DNA from: M30B19 sp041688615
GTDB taxonomy: Bacteria > Planctomycetota > Planctomycetia > Pirellulales > Pirellulaceae
Assembly: GCA_041688615.1 (NCBI GenBank)
Contig: JBDNHU010000267.1
Span: forward strand, 1 to 13,767
DNA length: 13,767 nt
Direction: 5' to 3'
Position numbers and translations under genes: made by a program. The first letter of the stretch is position 1; the number at the start of each line of letters is the position of its first letter. Below the pieces are notes generated by a model, which made no database searches, was not told the DNA's origin, and was given only the letters and a program-made list of their open reading frames with translations. Positions 1 to 6,813 of the stretch are shown piece after piece.

Positions 1-51
1 GAGTCGGTCAAGCCAAAGTTGAATTCGCTGGGTCTTGGACATTGGTAACAT
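1..51 (-). CDS. 5' end of an unidentified minus-strand gene, cut by the window edge
   Basis: Reading the minus strand, an AGGAG ribosome-binding site (61-57) lies five bases before an ATG at 51, and the frame stays open to the window edge. The 17 visible residues are MLPMSKTQRIQLWLDRL; a second in-frame ATG at position 42 could be the true start. The strong Shine-Dalgarno sequence at good spacing is the main reason for calling a gene. The basic, Trp-containing start is reminiscent of the helix-turn-helix front of some small transposase subunits (for example IS66-type), which would suit the insertion-sequence relic nearby, but 17 residues cannot establish a family. Function is unknown. Confidence 0.5.
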   Translation of the reverse strand, partial: MLPMSKTQRIQLWLDRL

Positions 52-215
52 AAGATCTCCTGGAAACCAAAAGGAAATCCACCAACCTAAACCACCCGTC
101 AATAACGGTACTCAGAAACAATTACACCGCTAACAACATTGCGTCAAGCCGACACCAAACGTGCATCCAAGCAGGCACCGGAGACTGACGCTCAGAAACA
201 GTTTGTGCTGGATTG

Positions 216-239
216 GTCCCAGTGATTAGTCCCAGTGAT
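216..239. repeat. Short tandem duplication, period 13
   Basis: GTCCCAGTGAT occurs at 216-226 and again at 229-239, with two spacer bases, giving a period of 13 bases. It is probably a replication-slippage product. The period is not a multiple of three, so it would have shifted the frame of any gene once present here. Confidence 0.7.
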
Positions 240-320
240 CGGGTAGGCGGGTAAAGCATTGCAGCAACCTGGATTCCGGTGCCTTCGATCGATGTGTCGG
301 GATTCGAAACACGTTGAGTT

Positions 321-356
321 TGGTAAATAAGTACCATCTGGTAAATAAGTACCAAC
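321..356. repeat. Duplicated 16-base dyad, period 18
   Basis: TGGTAAATAAGTACCA is present at 321-336 and 339-354, each followed by a two-base spacer (TC, AC). Each copy has mirrored ends (TGGTA/TACCA around a six-base centre), so the unit is a small inverted repeat as well as part of a tandem pair. This could be a paired protein-binding site or a slippage product. No convincing gene starts next to it, so a regulatory role is unproven. Confidence 0.7.
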
Positions 357-940
357 GGCATCGCTTGGAAAAGCCCGGGAAATCGACTTTTTAGCCACTT
401 TAGGGACAAAAGAGGCAAGAATCGAGTCGGGTTCGAGGGAATGACGAGTTAAGAGCGATGTGCGTGAAGCGATCGCAATGGGACGACGCTCTTGGCAGAC
501 TTACGATCCATGGCAACGTTGAGAACTGGCGTTCCGGGTCTTCTGGCGATCACGGTTTGGAGGCCACTAGCCCTGTATCGAGCGGAGTGCCAACTGCTGA
601 AATTGTCGCCAACGCGCTTGCTCAGATGGGAATCGCCTCAACTCCGGGGAAATCACAACACAGCTGTCGACAATACCGCTGGGGAAACTCGTACCTATTG
701 CGTTTTGACACTGCTACGAATTTGGTTTTGCAACACGAAGACGATGGACTTTGTGTTGCAAATAATCCGAGTCACTTCTCTTCACAGATTCGGAAAACAT
801 ACCCACAAGGGGAAATGAAAGAACATCCCGGCGGATCCTTTTGAGTCTGGAGGAACGTACGCTCGTTATTGCGGGTGATGGCCGCAATTTAGATGCCGGC
901 CAACGAAACATTTGGGAGGAGTTTACGACAGGTTCGTCAG

Positions 941-1240
941 TCACGCAACTTGCTCACAGCCTGTGCAGTCACCCGTAGTGACGAAGTCAGTCGTTCCATC
1001 GGCCCCATGTTTGCGAACGCGAAGCCCAGAGACTTCTTCACTGTCACCGTCGTAGATAACTTTAGCGGGCGTGCTGCCTGCGGGGAAATGATCCGTTGGG
1101 TCGGGGTGATATTTCTGGCCACATAAAGCGTTCACTTCCGCAGCCATCACTTCGCTGGCAGATCCAGAAGAAGCTTGTCCTAGCATTACCAACAGATTGG
1201 ATTCAGTCAGAGTGGTCTCCCCGTCGGCGTTAACCGTTGT
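941..1240 (-). pseudogene. Relic of an IS256-like (mutator family) transposase N-terminus
   Basis: On the minus strand a frame runs from just after a TAG (1243-1241) to a TGA at 943-941. It contains SEVMAAEVNALCGQKYHPDP, then HFPAGSTPAKVIYDGDSEEV and LRVRKHGADG. The order 'E-V-x-x-L-C-G-x-x-Y-x-P-[D], [R]AGS, [RP]RVR' is what I recall from the N-terminal region of planctomycete IS256-type transposases, which run to about 400 residues. Here only about 99 codons are open, the expected catalytic DDE region is absent, there is no good start codon, and two positions usually Arg/Arg-Pro (PAGS, GLRVR) look altered. I read it as a truncated, decaying fragment. The family call is from memory of motifs, not from a search. 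Confidence 0.5.
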
Positions 1241-1303
1241 CTAAAACTTGAAACTTTCCGACTGAGAAAGTTTGCTCAGTGGGAGACCACTTTTCAAGTT
1301 TTA
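1211..1303. repeat. Cluster of overlapping inverted repeats beside the IS relic
   Basis: Four perfect inverted repeats overlap here: AGTGGTCTCCC 1211-1221 with GGGAGACCACT 1281-1291 (11 bases); TAAAACTTGAAA 1242-1253 with TTTCAAGTTTTA 1292-1303 (12 bases); AAACTTTC 1251-1258 with GAAAGTTT 1266-1273 (8 bases); ACTGAG 1261-1266 with CTCAGT 1275-1280 (6 bases). The first two pairs cross each other, and the last two share bases, so they cannot all form at once. The cluster lies just ahead of the transposase relic, where the end of the element would be, so terminal repeats or rearranged ends are the most likely origin. Confidence 0.65.
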
Positions 1304-1520
1304 ACCATTTTCGGGTCGCTTCCGGTACATTCCCCGGGTCCTACACTCGGCTGCGCGAAAACATTGGAAAAGCATGCCACTTCTCAAATTCAGCCTACTT
1401 CAAGCGTCACGCTCCAATTTTGGTTATGATGGCAGTGGGGAATGATCGCGAGACTGCAGCGGAGCTATCGCAACAGATCCGTTTCAAGCACAGGGTTTTG
1501 GAGAAGGTCGGAACGAATAA
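1304..1520. other. Leader region upstream of the DUF1549/DUF1553 gene, no supported gene
   Basis: An open frame (1279-1524, GTG start; internal ATGs at 1426 and 1429) ends with a TGA that overlaps the next gene's ATG as ATGA, which could couple translation. Its sequence is unrecognised, it begins inside the inverted-repeat cluster, and no ribosome-binding site marks a start, so I do not call it. GGAGAAGG at 1499-1506 may serve the downstream gene, although its distance from the ATG (14 bases) is longer than usual. A TATGAT hexamer at 1425-1430 resembles a -10 box but has no matching -35. Confidence 0.4.
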
Positions 1521-4500
1521 ATGAAACATTTCTGGGACGCCATCTTCGTCATCTGCTTCTTTCTGTTCGCGGCCAACGCCATTGCACAGGAACCGACGAT
1601 CGATCTGTATGAGCGGGAGATCAAGCCGCTACTCAAACAGCGGTGCTTTGCCTGCCATGGAGCACTTAAACAAGAGTCCGGTCTACGCGTCGATACCGTC
1701 CAGACAATGCTAGAACACGGAATTCTTGAAAACGACGCACTGCTGGGCCGCATCACTTCGGAAGACGATTCTGAGCGCATGCCGCCCGAAGGCGAACCGT
1801 TAACTGACCAAGAGATCGCGGTGATCAAGCAGTGGATTGCATCTGGCTCGCCAGCTCCGAATAACGAACTAGCAGAATCCGATCCCCTGCAGCATTGGGC
1901 GTTTCAAAAGATCGAACGACCGAAGCTGCTCGAACGCGACGAGTCCAACCCGATCGATGCGTTCCTCTCCACAGTACAACAAGCCCAAGGTTTCAAGCCA
2001 CAGAAAACAGCTCGGCGAAGCCTGCTGATCAGGCGGCTTTACCTGGACATGATTGGATTGCCGCCCACCACCCAACAACTCCAGTCCGATCAGCCCCTTG
2101 AGGCAATCATCGATTCGCTGATCAACAGCCCCCAGTATGGCGAGCGTTGGGGCCGACATTGGATGGACATCTGGCGATACAGCGACTGGTACGGTTTGGA
2201 CCAACAGCTGAGGAATAGTCAGAAGCACCAATGGCACTGGCGCGATTGGATCGTCAATTCGCTGAACAACGATCATGGCTACGACCAAATGCTGTTAGAA
2301 ATGCTGGCCGGTGACGAGATCGCTCCGCAAGATTCTAACGCCGTTGCTGCAACAGGCTTCCTGGCAAGGAACTACTACCTTTTCAATCGTACGACATGGC
2401 TGGATGACACGATCGAACACACCGGTAAAGCGTTTCTTGGACTGACTTTGAACTGTGCTAAATGTCATGATCACAAATATGATCCCATCGCCCACGAGGA
2501 CTATTATCGTTTCCGCGCGATTTTCGAGCCCCATCATGTTCGCCTGGATGCGTTACCCGGCGAAACCGACTTTAACAAGAATGGCTTGCCGCGCGTCTAC
2601 GACGAAAAGCTTGACGCACTAACCTACGTTCACCGGCGAGGTGATCCAACGCAGCCCATCACGGACAAACCGATTCCTCCCGGCGTTCCGAAATTTCTTT
2701 CAAGTTTTGCGCAACCGCCCACACTCGTAAAACTGCCCGTCGAAGCTTGGGCACCCGGGGCCCGAGAATTTGTTCAAGCCGACTTGCTTGCCCAAGCGAA
2801 GGCACAGGTGCAAACGACTTCGGACAACTTTGAACATCTCAAGCAAGAACAAGCGGTTGCTGCCAAAGCAGATCCCGAGAAAGTAAATCCGGATGGCACA
2901 CCGCTGGCGGATGACTTCAAGACATCGCGTCCGGAAATGTGGGAGACGATCGGATCGGGATGGCGATACCAGGGAGGCCTGCTCGCTCAAACCGAATCGA
3001 CGATGGAACGAAGCTGCTTGCGAAGCACAGCCCATCATCCCCGAGACTTCGAGCTGAACCTTAAATTTCAAACTACCGGCGGTAAACAGTGGAAGTCAAC
3101 AGGCATTCGTTTTGATGCCGATGAAAGCGGCGACAATGCCCACACCGTTTATGCGAGCGCCTTTGAAGGCGGTCCGAAAGTGCAGCTTTCTCACACCGTC
3201 GCGGGACAGGACTTCTATCCCGCAGATGCAAAAGTTGATCGTTCGATTCAAGTGAATCAAGAATACACGGTGAATGTAAAAGTCCGGAATGATCTGATCA
3301 ATGTATCGTTGGATGATCAGTTTCTGTTCAGCTATCGACTGCCGCAACGAAGAAGTGGCTCGATCGAACTGTTCGCTTTCGATGCGACGGCCGACTTCTA
3401 CTCGATCGAAGTCCAATCGCTGGCCAAAGATGCGGTGTTGAAAGAGACGGACAAGCAACCGGCCGGAATTGATTCGGCGCAGATCGTTCGTTTGGCAGCA
3501 GCGAAGCTGAAACTTGCCGAGTCAGAACTTGAAGCATTGAACGCGCGGATTGCCGCCGACAATGCGACGTTCAAAGGCGATGGCGATGGCGATGGCGATG
3601 GCGATGGCGATGCCGATGGCGATGCCGATGGTTCCGCACAGACCGCCTCGCGCTCGGAACTTCAAGTCGTGTTGCAGCAGGCGGAAGTTGATTTGCTTGA
3701 AGCGGACGCGAGTAAAACAGCCAACGCCACCGAGAAAAAGGACCGGGCCCAGACCGCCTTGAAATCAGGAGAGTTTCCGCCCTACGCACCGTTGAGAGGC
3801 AGCGAGCGGGCGTTGGATCAGAGTTCGCACAATGCATCCCAGTACGCGCCGGTCTACCCCGAAACCAGCACCGGGCGAAGAACCGCCTTGGCTCGTTGGA
3901 TGACTCATCGTGATAACCCATTGACGGCGCGGGTTGCCGTCAATCACATCTGGACTCGGCATTTCGGGACGCCACTGGTCGATTCGGTTTTTGATTTTGG
4001 TCGGCAGTCTCCCCAGCCGTTGCATCAGGACTTGCTAGATTATTTGGCGGTCGAGTTAATCGAATCAGGCTGGAGCATGAAGCACTTGCACCGTCTGATC
4101 CTCACTTCAAAGTCGTGGCAACGCAGTTCATCCAATCTCGGAGCCGACCAAGACACGCTCATTCGAGATCCGGAAAACCAATACTACTGGCGCATGAATA
4201 GCCGCCCGATGGAGTCGCAGGTGGTGCGAGACAGTCTGCTGCACTTGTCCGGGCGGCTCGACCTGACGCTCGGTGGTCCCTCAGTCCAACCGGGGGCGAA
4301 CGTGTTTCGTCGCAGTCTGTATCTGTTTCATTCTCGCGATGGCCGTGACAAATTCATGTCGACCTTTGATGATGCTGACATCTTTGCCTGCTATCGTCGC
4401 AGTCAGAGTATTGTTCCCCAACAGGCACTGGCGATGATGAACAGCCGCGAAGCGATCGAAGCAGCGGAGCAGCTGACGTCCGGCTTCGATGCAGACTTGA

Positions 4501-4661
4501 CGGATCAAAAATTCACTCGCGCCACTTTCCTGCAACTCCTTTCCCGTGATCCCTCAGAAACTGAAATGCAAGCCTGTCTTGCGTTTCTGAAAACGACGCC
4601 TGATCGTGTTCAATTCGTCCATGCACTGCTTAACCACAATGATTTCCAGGTGATCCGATGA
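1521..4661 (+). CDS. Secreted di-heme DUF1549/DUF1553 protein (planctomycete cytochrome c)
   Basis: This 1046-residue protein starts with a Sec-type signal peptide (hydrophobic core about residues 6-20, likely cut after AIA at 22). A planctomycete cytochrome c (PSCyt1-type) domain follows, with heme site C42-F-A-C-H46 and the 'RMPPEGEPLTDQEIAVIKQWI' block. DUF1549 covers about 125-340 and includes 'ERWGRHWMDIWRYSDWYG' and a second heme motif, C312-A-K-C-H316. About 463-636 is an inserted segment resembling a concanavalin/LamG or DUF1080-like beta-sandwich. A helical, coiled-coil-like stretch (about 648-745) is interrupted by a Gly-Asp repeat at 686-703. DUF1553 spans about 751-1040, with 'NHIWTRHFG' and 'SIVPQQALAMMNS'. 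The start at 1521 is fixed by the signal peptide. The stop overlaps the next gene's start (ATGA), so the two are surely co-translated. DUF1549/DUF1553 proteins have no firmly established reaction; a redox role outside the cytoplasm is inferred from the hemes. Confidence 0.93.
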   Translation: MKHFWDAIFVICFFLFAANAIAQEPTIDLYEREIKPLLKQRCFACHGALKQESGLRVDTVQTMLEHGILENDALLGRITSEDDSERMPPEGEPLTDQEIAVIKQWIASGSPAPNNELAESDPLQHWAFQKIERPKLLERDESNPIDAFLSTVQQAQGFKPQKTARRSLLIRRLYLDMIGLPPTTQQLQSDQPLEAIIDSLINSPQYGERWGRHWMDIWRYSDWYGLDQQLRNSQKHQWHWRDWIVNSLNNDHGYDQMLLEMLAGDEIAPQDSNAVAATGFLARNYYLFNRTTWLDDTIEHTGKAFLGLTLNCAKCHDHKYDPIAHEDYYRFRAIFEPHHVRLDALPGETDFNKNGLPRVYDEKLDALTYVHRRGDPTQPITDKPIPPGVPKFLSSFAQPPTLVKLPVEAWAPGAREFVQADLLAQAKAQVQTTSDNFEHLKQEQAVAAKADPEKVNPDGTPLADDFKTSRPEMWETIGSGWRYQGGLLAQTESTMERSCLRSTAHHPRDFELNLKFQTTGGKQWKSTGIRFDADESGDNAHTVYASAFEGGPKVQLSHTVAGQDFYPADAKVDRSIQVNQEYTVNVKVRNDLINVSLDDQFLFSYRLPQRRSGSIELFAFDATADFYSIEVQSLAKDAVLKETDKQPAGIDSAQIVRLAAAKLKLAESELEALNARIAADNATFKGDGDGDGDGDGDADGDADGSAQTASRSELQVVLQQAEVDLLEADASKTANATEKKDRAQTALKSGEFPPYAPLRGSERALDQSSHNASQYAPVYPETSTGRRTALARWMTHRDNPLTARVAVNHIWTRHFGTPLVDSVFDFGRQSPQPLHQDLLDYLAVELIESGWSMKHLHRLILTSKSWQRSSSNLGADQDTLIRDPENQYYWRMNSRPMESQVVRDSLLHLSGRLDLTLGGPSVQPGANVFRRSLYLFHSRDGRDKFMSTFDDADIFACYRRSQSIVPQQALAMMNSREAIEAAEQLTSGFDADLTDQKFTRATFLQLLSRDPSETEMQACLAFLKTTPDRVQFVHALLNHNDFQVIR
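3576..3629 (+). repeat. Hexanucleotide tandem repeat coding Gly-Asp/Ala-Asp
   Basis: Nine hexamers in a row: six GGCGAT, then GCCGAT, GGCGAT, GCCGAT. They encode residues 686-703 of the DUF1549/DUF1553 protein as six Gly-Asp, Ala-Asp, Gly-Asp, Ala-Asp. The tract lies at what looks like the turn between two helical arms. Loss or gain of whole units would keep the reading frame, so length variation by two residues per unit is likely to be tolerated. The acidic run might bind calcium, but that is speculation. Confidence 0.95.
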
Positions 4662-6082
4662 AGATCAAACCCTTCCTTTCGCGCCGTCAATACATGCTAC
4701 AGTCGGCTTTAGGTTTTGGCTCTCTGGCGCTCGGCGGCATCGTGGCCGCGGAAGAAAAAAAGAAGCCCGATGGTCTACCCCATTTCCAGCCGAAGGCCAA
4801 ACGCGTCATCTGGCTGTTCATGCGCGGTGGTGTCAGTCATATGGAGAGCTTTGATCCCAAGCCGGCGCTGAACAAGTTTGCCGGGAAGTCCATCAGTGAT
4901 ACGCCGCATGCCAACATCTTGGACCCAGGGAATTTCAAGGACCTGCGAGTTGTGGTGGTGGACGACGCCAATGGCAAGGATCGCCAGACGATCTATCCGC
5001 TGCAGACCGGATACAAGAAGTACGGAGAGTGTGGGGTTGAAATCAGCGACTGGTTTCCCCAGATTGGTTCGTGCGCGGATGACATTGCTTTTATCCGTTC
5101 CATGTGGACCACGGACAACAACCACGGCGCCCAAGTTCAATTCCATTCCGGCCGTCACATGCTTGACCCGCGCGTCCCGACCCTCGGTGCTTGGATCAAC
5201 TACGGGCTCGGTTCACTCAGCGATAACCTGCCGCAGTTTATCAATATCGGCCCACGTTTTTTTGATACGCGGGACGGACATTATTTGGGACCGGCTTACG
5301 ATGCCGTGAACCTGAAAGTAGATCCCGAAAATCCACTCGACTATGCCGTTCGCCATGGTGGAATGAATCCTGTTCAGCAGCGGACCAACCTGGAGTTCAC
5401 GAACCATCTCAATCTCCTGGCGGGGCAGCAGTTCCCCGGCGACGCCAATCTTGAAGCTCGGATCAAATCGTATGAACTGGCATTTCGCATGCAGACCGCG
5501 GTGCCCGAGGTGCTGGATTTCAAAACAGAATCGGAAGAAACCCGTAAGCTCTACGGATTGGATCAGCCAGAAACCAGAACCTTTGGTCAACAACTATTGG
5601 CGGCGCGGCGGTTCTCCGAACGGGGCGTTCGCTTTATTCAGATCATGCACGGTGAAGGTGCCGCCGGCGCGTGGGACAACCACTCGGGACTGCGAAAGGG
5701 CCATGCCGATCTGGCGGGGCAAGTTGATTTGCCGACCGCAGGTTTGCTGAAGGATCTCAAACAACGAGGATTACTAGACGATACGATCGTCGTGTTCGCG
5801 ACGGAGTTTGGACGGACGCCTGGGTCACAAGGGGCTGACGGCAGAGACCATCATCCGTTTGGCTTCAGTGTCTGGATGGCGGGGGGCGGTTTGAAAGGTG
5901 GAGTCGTTCACGGTGCAACCGACGAGTTAGGTTTTCACGCGGTCGAAAAACCGCACTACGTCACCGACGTCCACGCCACTATCAACCATCTGCTGGGGAT
6001 TGATCCCAGGCGTCTGGAGGTTCCTGGTTACAAACGACTTGATCGCGACTTCGGGCATGTCATCCATGACATCATCGTTTGA
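4658..6082 (+). CDS. DUF1501 protein, Tat-exported, sulfatase/phosphatase-like fold
   Basis: The 474-residue product has the size and motifs of DUF1501, a family in the alkaline phosphatase/sulfatase-like superfamily found next to DUF1553 genes in Planctomycetes. The N-terminus has a twin-arginine signal (S8-R9-R10-Q-Y-M-L followed by a mild hydrophobic stretch to about 30), so export is probably folded, through Tat. Conserved blocks include 'FMRGGVSHMESFDPKPAL' with H61 and D66, 'HSGRHMLDPRVPTLGAWI', 'EFGRTP', D394-G-R-D-H-H399 followed by 'PFGFSVWMAGGG', and 'VTDVHATINHLLGIDPRRLE' near the C-terminus. The Asp/His-rich blocks are candidate metal ligands, but I cannot assign individual roles. 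Its start overlaps the stop of the upstream gene (ATGA), which indicates translational coupling and probably a shared function. Substrate unknown. Confidence 0.93.
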   Translation: MKIKPFLSRRQYMLQSALGFGSLALGGIVAAEEKKKPDGLPHFQPKAKRVIWLFMRGGVSHMESFDPKPALNKFAGKSISDTPHANILDPGNFKDLRVVVVDDANGKDRQTIYPLQTGYKKYGECGVEISDWFPQIGSCADDIAFIRSMWTTDNNHGAQVQFHSGRHMLDPRVPTLGAWINYGLGSLSDNLPQFINIGPRFFDTRDGHYLGPAYDAVNLKVDPENPLDYAVRHGGMNPVQQRTNLEFTNHLNLLAGQQFPGDANLEARIKSYELAFRMQTAVPEVLDFKTESEETRKLYGLDQPETRTFGQQLLAARRFSERGVRFIQIMHGEGAAGAWDNHSGLRKGHADLAGQVDLPTAGLLKDLKQRGLLDDTIVVFATEFGRTPGSQGADGRDHHPFGFSVWMAGGGLKGGVVHGATDELGFHAVEKPHYVTDVHATINHLLGIDPRRLEVPGYKRLDRDFGHVIHDIIV

Positions 6083-6187
6083 AATCTGAACCTTTAGCGG
6101 AGGGACCATCCTTGGTACCCGCGTGAAAGACCCCAAACACCCACAACTGCAGGCGGCACGCCGCTTCTTCGGGATAAAGGAATTAGA

Positions 6188-6439
6188 ATGACACAAGTAA
6201 GAATTGACCGTGCCTCCCCGGCCGGCGGGGATTATTCGATTGCCTACTTTTCCAGTGGTAATGGCCCGCCGGTGGACGGCGAGGCTTTGGAATTTGTTGA
6301 GATCGTAGAATACAAATACCAATTAGATGGCCCACCCATAGCCATCCAACGCACCTATGGCAAAATGAACCGGCACAGGGCCATGGCAGCAGCCATGGCC
6401 GCCCAGGGGCCGGTGGGGGTGCCGGAGCCTGGGCCGTAA
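6188..6439 (+). CDS. Small hypothetical protein, 83 residues
   Basis: An AAAGGA ribosome-binding site sits about seven bases before the ATG, which is the best support for this gene. The product has no signal peptide or membrane segment. Its first half is mixed acidic/aromatic (ALEFVEIVEYKYQLDGPP) and the C-terminal part is low complexity, with RAMAAAMAAQ followed by a Gly/Pro-rich tail. The Ala/Met stretch is encoded by a perfect 9-base inverted repeat. I do not recognise the family. It stands 105 bases after the DUF1501 gene and 69 bases before a broken membrane-protein gene. The pair looks like accessory cargo, perhaps phage-derived, rather than part of the glycan locus; that origin is inference. 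Confidence 0.55.
   Translation: MTQVRIDRASPAGGDYSIAYFSSGNGPPVDGEALEFVEIVEYKYQLDGPPIAIQRTYGKMNRHRAMAAAMAAQGPVGVPEPGP
6379..6400 (+). repeat. Perfect 9-base inverted repeat inside the small gene
   Basis: GGCCATGGC (6379-6387) and GCCATGGCC (6392-6400) flank a 4-base loop AGCA. Each arm also contains the self-complementary CCATGG. It codes for Ala-Met-Ala-Ala-Ala-Met-Ala, so it could simply reflect a duplicated Ala-Met-Ala codon run. Confidence 0.75.
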
Positions 6440-6464
6440 CTTGCCCCACCCGAACCACGGTTGT

Positions 6465-6497
6465 GTACTCGGGCGGTACGCACCGGACCCCGAGTAC
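6465..6497 (+). promoter_or_regulatory. Stem-loop just before the start of the broken membrane-protein gene
   Basis: GTACTCGGG (6465-6473) pairs with CCCGAGTAC (6489-6497), and the inside can pair further as CGGT (6474-6477) with ACCG (6482-6485) around ACGC, leaving a 3-base bulge. The structure ends 11 bases before the ATG at 6509. No T-run follows, so it is not a classic intrinsic terminator; an effect on translation start or mRNA stability is possible. Confidence 0.5.
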
Positions 6498-6508
6498 AAC
6501 GAAAGAGC

Positions 6509-6813
6509 ATGATGCCCACCCCCAGACGAGTTGGCCCCGACGATATGATCGTAACCCGCACAGAGTTCGATGCCCACCAGCACCACGTGGACCAACGGTT
6601 TACCGGTCTAGAATCTTCCATGTGTCCCGTGGGTTCTCTACTCTAACCGATAACATCAACCGCATAGTCGCACGGGTGGAGGCCGGTGCCGACCCGAATT
6701 ACGGTGTGATCCTGGGCGTGATTACCGTGCTCCTAACCCTGGTGTCGTTTGGTGCCGTCCACGTGTACATTACGAACCAACACGTGGATGAATTGAGCAA
6801 AGCCCGTGTTTAA
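6509..6813 (+). pseudogene. Small coiled-coil/membrane protein with a broken reading frame
   Basis: Two adjacent frames together look like one protein. The first, from ATG 6509 (or 6512), reads MMPTPRRVGPDDMIVTRTEF and then DAHQHHVDQRFTGLESSM before stopping at 6644-6646. The other frame picks up with STLTDNINRIVARVEAGADP, then a hydrophobic membrane segment (VILGVITVLLTLVSFGAVHV) and ITNQHVDELSKARV, ending at 6813. Hydrophobic residues spaced 4-3-4 continue on both sides (V-F-L-M; L-I-I-V), as expected for one coiled coil leading into a membrane anchor. Joining them needs a -1 shift between about 6560 and 6643, as from a one-base loss. Such small coiled-coil plus membrane proteins are common in phages. 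It could instead be programmed frameshifting or a sequencing error; no classic slippery heptamer is evident. Confidence 0.45.

Larger units (their letters stand above)
52..940. other. Long stretch without a convincing gene
   Basis: Nothing here is recognisable as a protein family. Several open frames exist on both strands (for example 458-844 plus, 492-818 plus, 122-418 minus) but they overlap one another, lack good ribosome-binding sites and show no domain. The sequence holds two local tandem duplications (216-239 and 321-356, listed separately), a 10-base direct repeat (CTCAGAAACA at 111-120 and 191-200), and a 7-base stem (868-874 with 882-888, ATTGCGG/CCGCAAT). The overall look is decayed accessory DNA next to a mobile-element relic. 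Confidence 0.5.

Noticed and set aside
122..418. Minus-strand open frame of 98 codons
   Set aside because: Its repeats (LVLIYQMVLIYQ) come only from the tandem DNA duplication, it has no ribosome-binding site, and no domain is recognisable.
705..710. TTGACA as a -35 promoter box
   Set aside because: The sequence 17 bases further (TTGCAA) does not resemble a -10 box.
458..844. Plus-strand open frame of 128 codons, with a competing frame at 492-818
   Set aside because: Two overlapping frames of similar length with no recognisable domain and no good ribosome-binding site; coding status cannot be decided by eye.
1425..1430. TATGAT as a -10 promoter box for the operon
   Set aside because: No -35-like sequence at the proper distance, so the hexamer alone is not enough.
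3550..3762. Plus-strand frame with an Ala-Met repeat, and a minus-strand frame with His-Arg repeats
   Set aside because: Both are other-frame readings of the GGCGAT repeat inside the DUF1549/DUF1553 gene.
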